Below are positions 5,498-5,987 of a DNA stretch of 5,987 bases, one piece after another. The stretch is from Polaromonas sp. (GTDB lineage: Bacteria; Pseudomonadota; Gammaproteobacteria; Burkholderiales; Burkholderiaceae_C): contig JAQGMN010000081.1 in assembly GCA_028292345.1 (NCBI GenBank), positions 1 through 5,987 on the forward strand. The letters are read 5' to 3'. Each line of letters opens with the position of its first letter. Position 1 is the stretch's first letter. The position numbers were made by a program, and so were the translations under genes. The notes under the pieces were generated by a model. It was not told where the DNA came from. It saw only the letters and a list, made by a program, of their open reading frames with translations, and searched no databases.

Positions 5498-5987
5498 ATG
5501 ATGAACAGCGCCGCCACTGTCCCGCCGGTGCAGTCGCAAATTGACCACCTGGTCGTGCTCGCCAGCAGCCTGGACGAAGGCGTGCAGTGGTGCGAAGCCG
5601 TGCTGGGCGTCACGCCCGGTCCCGGCGGCGAGCATGCGCTGATGGCCACGCACAACCGCCTGCTCAGCCTGGCGTCGCCGGTGTATCCGCAGGCTTACCT
5701 TGAAATCATTGCTATCAATCCAGGAGCTGTCAGCGCACGGCTGGCAAGCGCAAAACGCTGGTTTGACATGGACAGCCCGGAAATGCAGCGGCGAGTGGCG
5801 ACCGGCGGGCCGCAGCTTGGGCACATCGTCGCCCGCACCGCGCAGGCGCAGGCGGGCGTTGCCGCGCTGGCCGGCCTGGGGCTGGACCGGGGCGAGGTGC
5901 TGCAGGCCTGGCGCCGCACGCCGCACGGCCTGCTGCACTGGAGCATCACCGTGCGCCAGGACGGCCAGCGGCTGTTCTACGGCCTGC
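5498..5987 (+). CDS. Glyoxalase-like (VOC superfamily) protein, 3' end missing
   Basis: An open frame from ATG 5498 to the window edge, 163 codons so far of probably 200-250. After a short variable N-terminus, IDHLVVLASSLDEGVQWCEAVLGVTPGPGGEHALMATHNRLL (15-56) is the first beta-alpha-beta module of a glyoxalase-like domain (Glyoxalase_3 type). YLEIIAINP (67-75), KRWFDMD (86-92), LGHIVART (107-114) and RRTPHGLLHWSITV (139-152) follow. His17 and Glu69 sit where metal ligands of active VOC proteins usually lie, but metal binding is not established for this subgroup. A second ATG directly follows (5501) and neither has a clear Shine-Dalgarno, so translation may depend on coupling to the phzF-like gene 28 bases upstream. 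Residues 72-90 are encoded by a dispersed repeat (5711-5766). The function is unknown. Confidence 0.88.
   Translation, partial: MMNSAATVPPVQSQIDHLVVLASSLDEGVQWCEAVLGVTPGPGGEHALMATHNRLLSLASPVYPQAYLEIIAINPGAVSARLASAKRWFDMDSPEMQRRVATGGPQLGHIVARTAQAQAGVAALAGLGLDRGEVLQAWRRTPHGLLHWSITVRQDGQRLFYGL
5711..5766 (+). repeat. Dispersed 56-base repeat unit, copy 2, inside the glyoxalase-like gene
   Basis: Partner of 612-667 with identical spacing of every block: GCTAT, 9 variable bases, AGCTGTC, AGCGC, 10 variable bases, AGCGCAAAA, T-rich end closing in GA. CAGCG (5730-5734) and CGCTG (5756-5760) can pair across it. It is read in the sense direction and encodes residues 72-90 of the glyoxalase-like protein, a loop ending in the apparently conserved RWFD. 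Both copies start at a codon boundary or one base from it and keep the frame open, although read on opposite strands relative to the repeat. Confidence 0.58.

Noticed and set aside
4126..5655. A 509-residue minus-strand open frame opposite the GST, phzF-like and glyoxalase-like genes.
   Set aside because: It has low-complexity composition, no recognisable domain, and full overlap with three genes that have intact catalytic motifs.

Overview
The window is chromosomal DNA of a high-GC bacterium: by eye G/C dominates third codon positions, and intergenic gaps are short. The protein versions look beta-proteobacterial, most like Comamonadaceae (Polaromonas/Acidovorax/Rhodoferax type). Two copies of a 56-base dispersed repeat of a kind I recall from that family support this. 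The taxonomic call is inference from memory, not from a search.

Layout. A divergent promoter region (899-1018) separates one minus-strand gene from six plus-strand genes. To the left, cut by the window edge, is a MocR-type regulator (GntR winged helix fused to an aminotransferase fold). To the right, in order: a LysE/RhtB-family amino-acid exporter, an EamA/DMT-family transporter, a stand-alone fold-type I PLP aminotransferase of the LysN/2-aminoadipate aminotransferase type, a GstB-like glutathione S-transferase, a PhzF-family isomerase/epimerase-like protein, and a glyoxalase-like (VOC superfamily) protein cut by the right edge. Gaps between the plus-strand genes are 8, 60, 31, 50 and 28 bases. 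I see no convincing terminator in any of them, so a single operon is plausible, possibly with internal promoters.

How the genes may work together. MocR regulators usually sense PLP or a PLP-amino-acid adduct and often control a divergent neighbour. Here the divergent cluster starts with two small-molecule exporters, followed by an aminotransferase and three enzymes of families linked to small-molecule modification or detoxification. A reasonable but unproven reading is a regulated module that exports and/or converts an amino acid or amino-acid-like compound. No substrate can be named from the sequence.

The least expected signal is the pair of 56-base, gap-free, structurally matching repeat units at 612-667 and 5711-5766. 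Both lie inside protein-coding sequence: one encodes the regulator's inter-domain linker on the opposite strand, the other a loop in the glyoxalase-like protein. No rRNA, tRNA, CRISPR array, insertion sequence or origin was seen. The only gap longer than 100 bases is the 120-base divergent promoter region.
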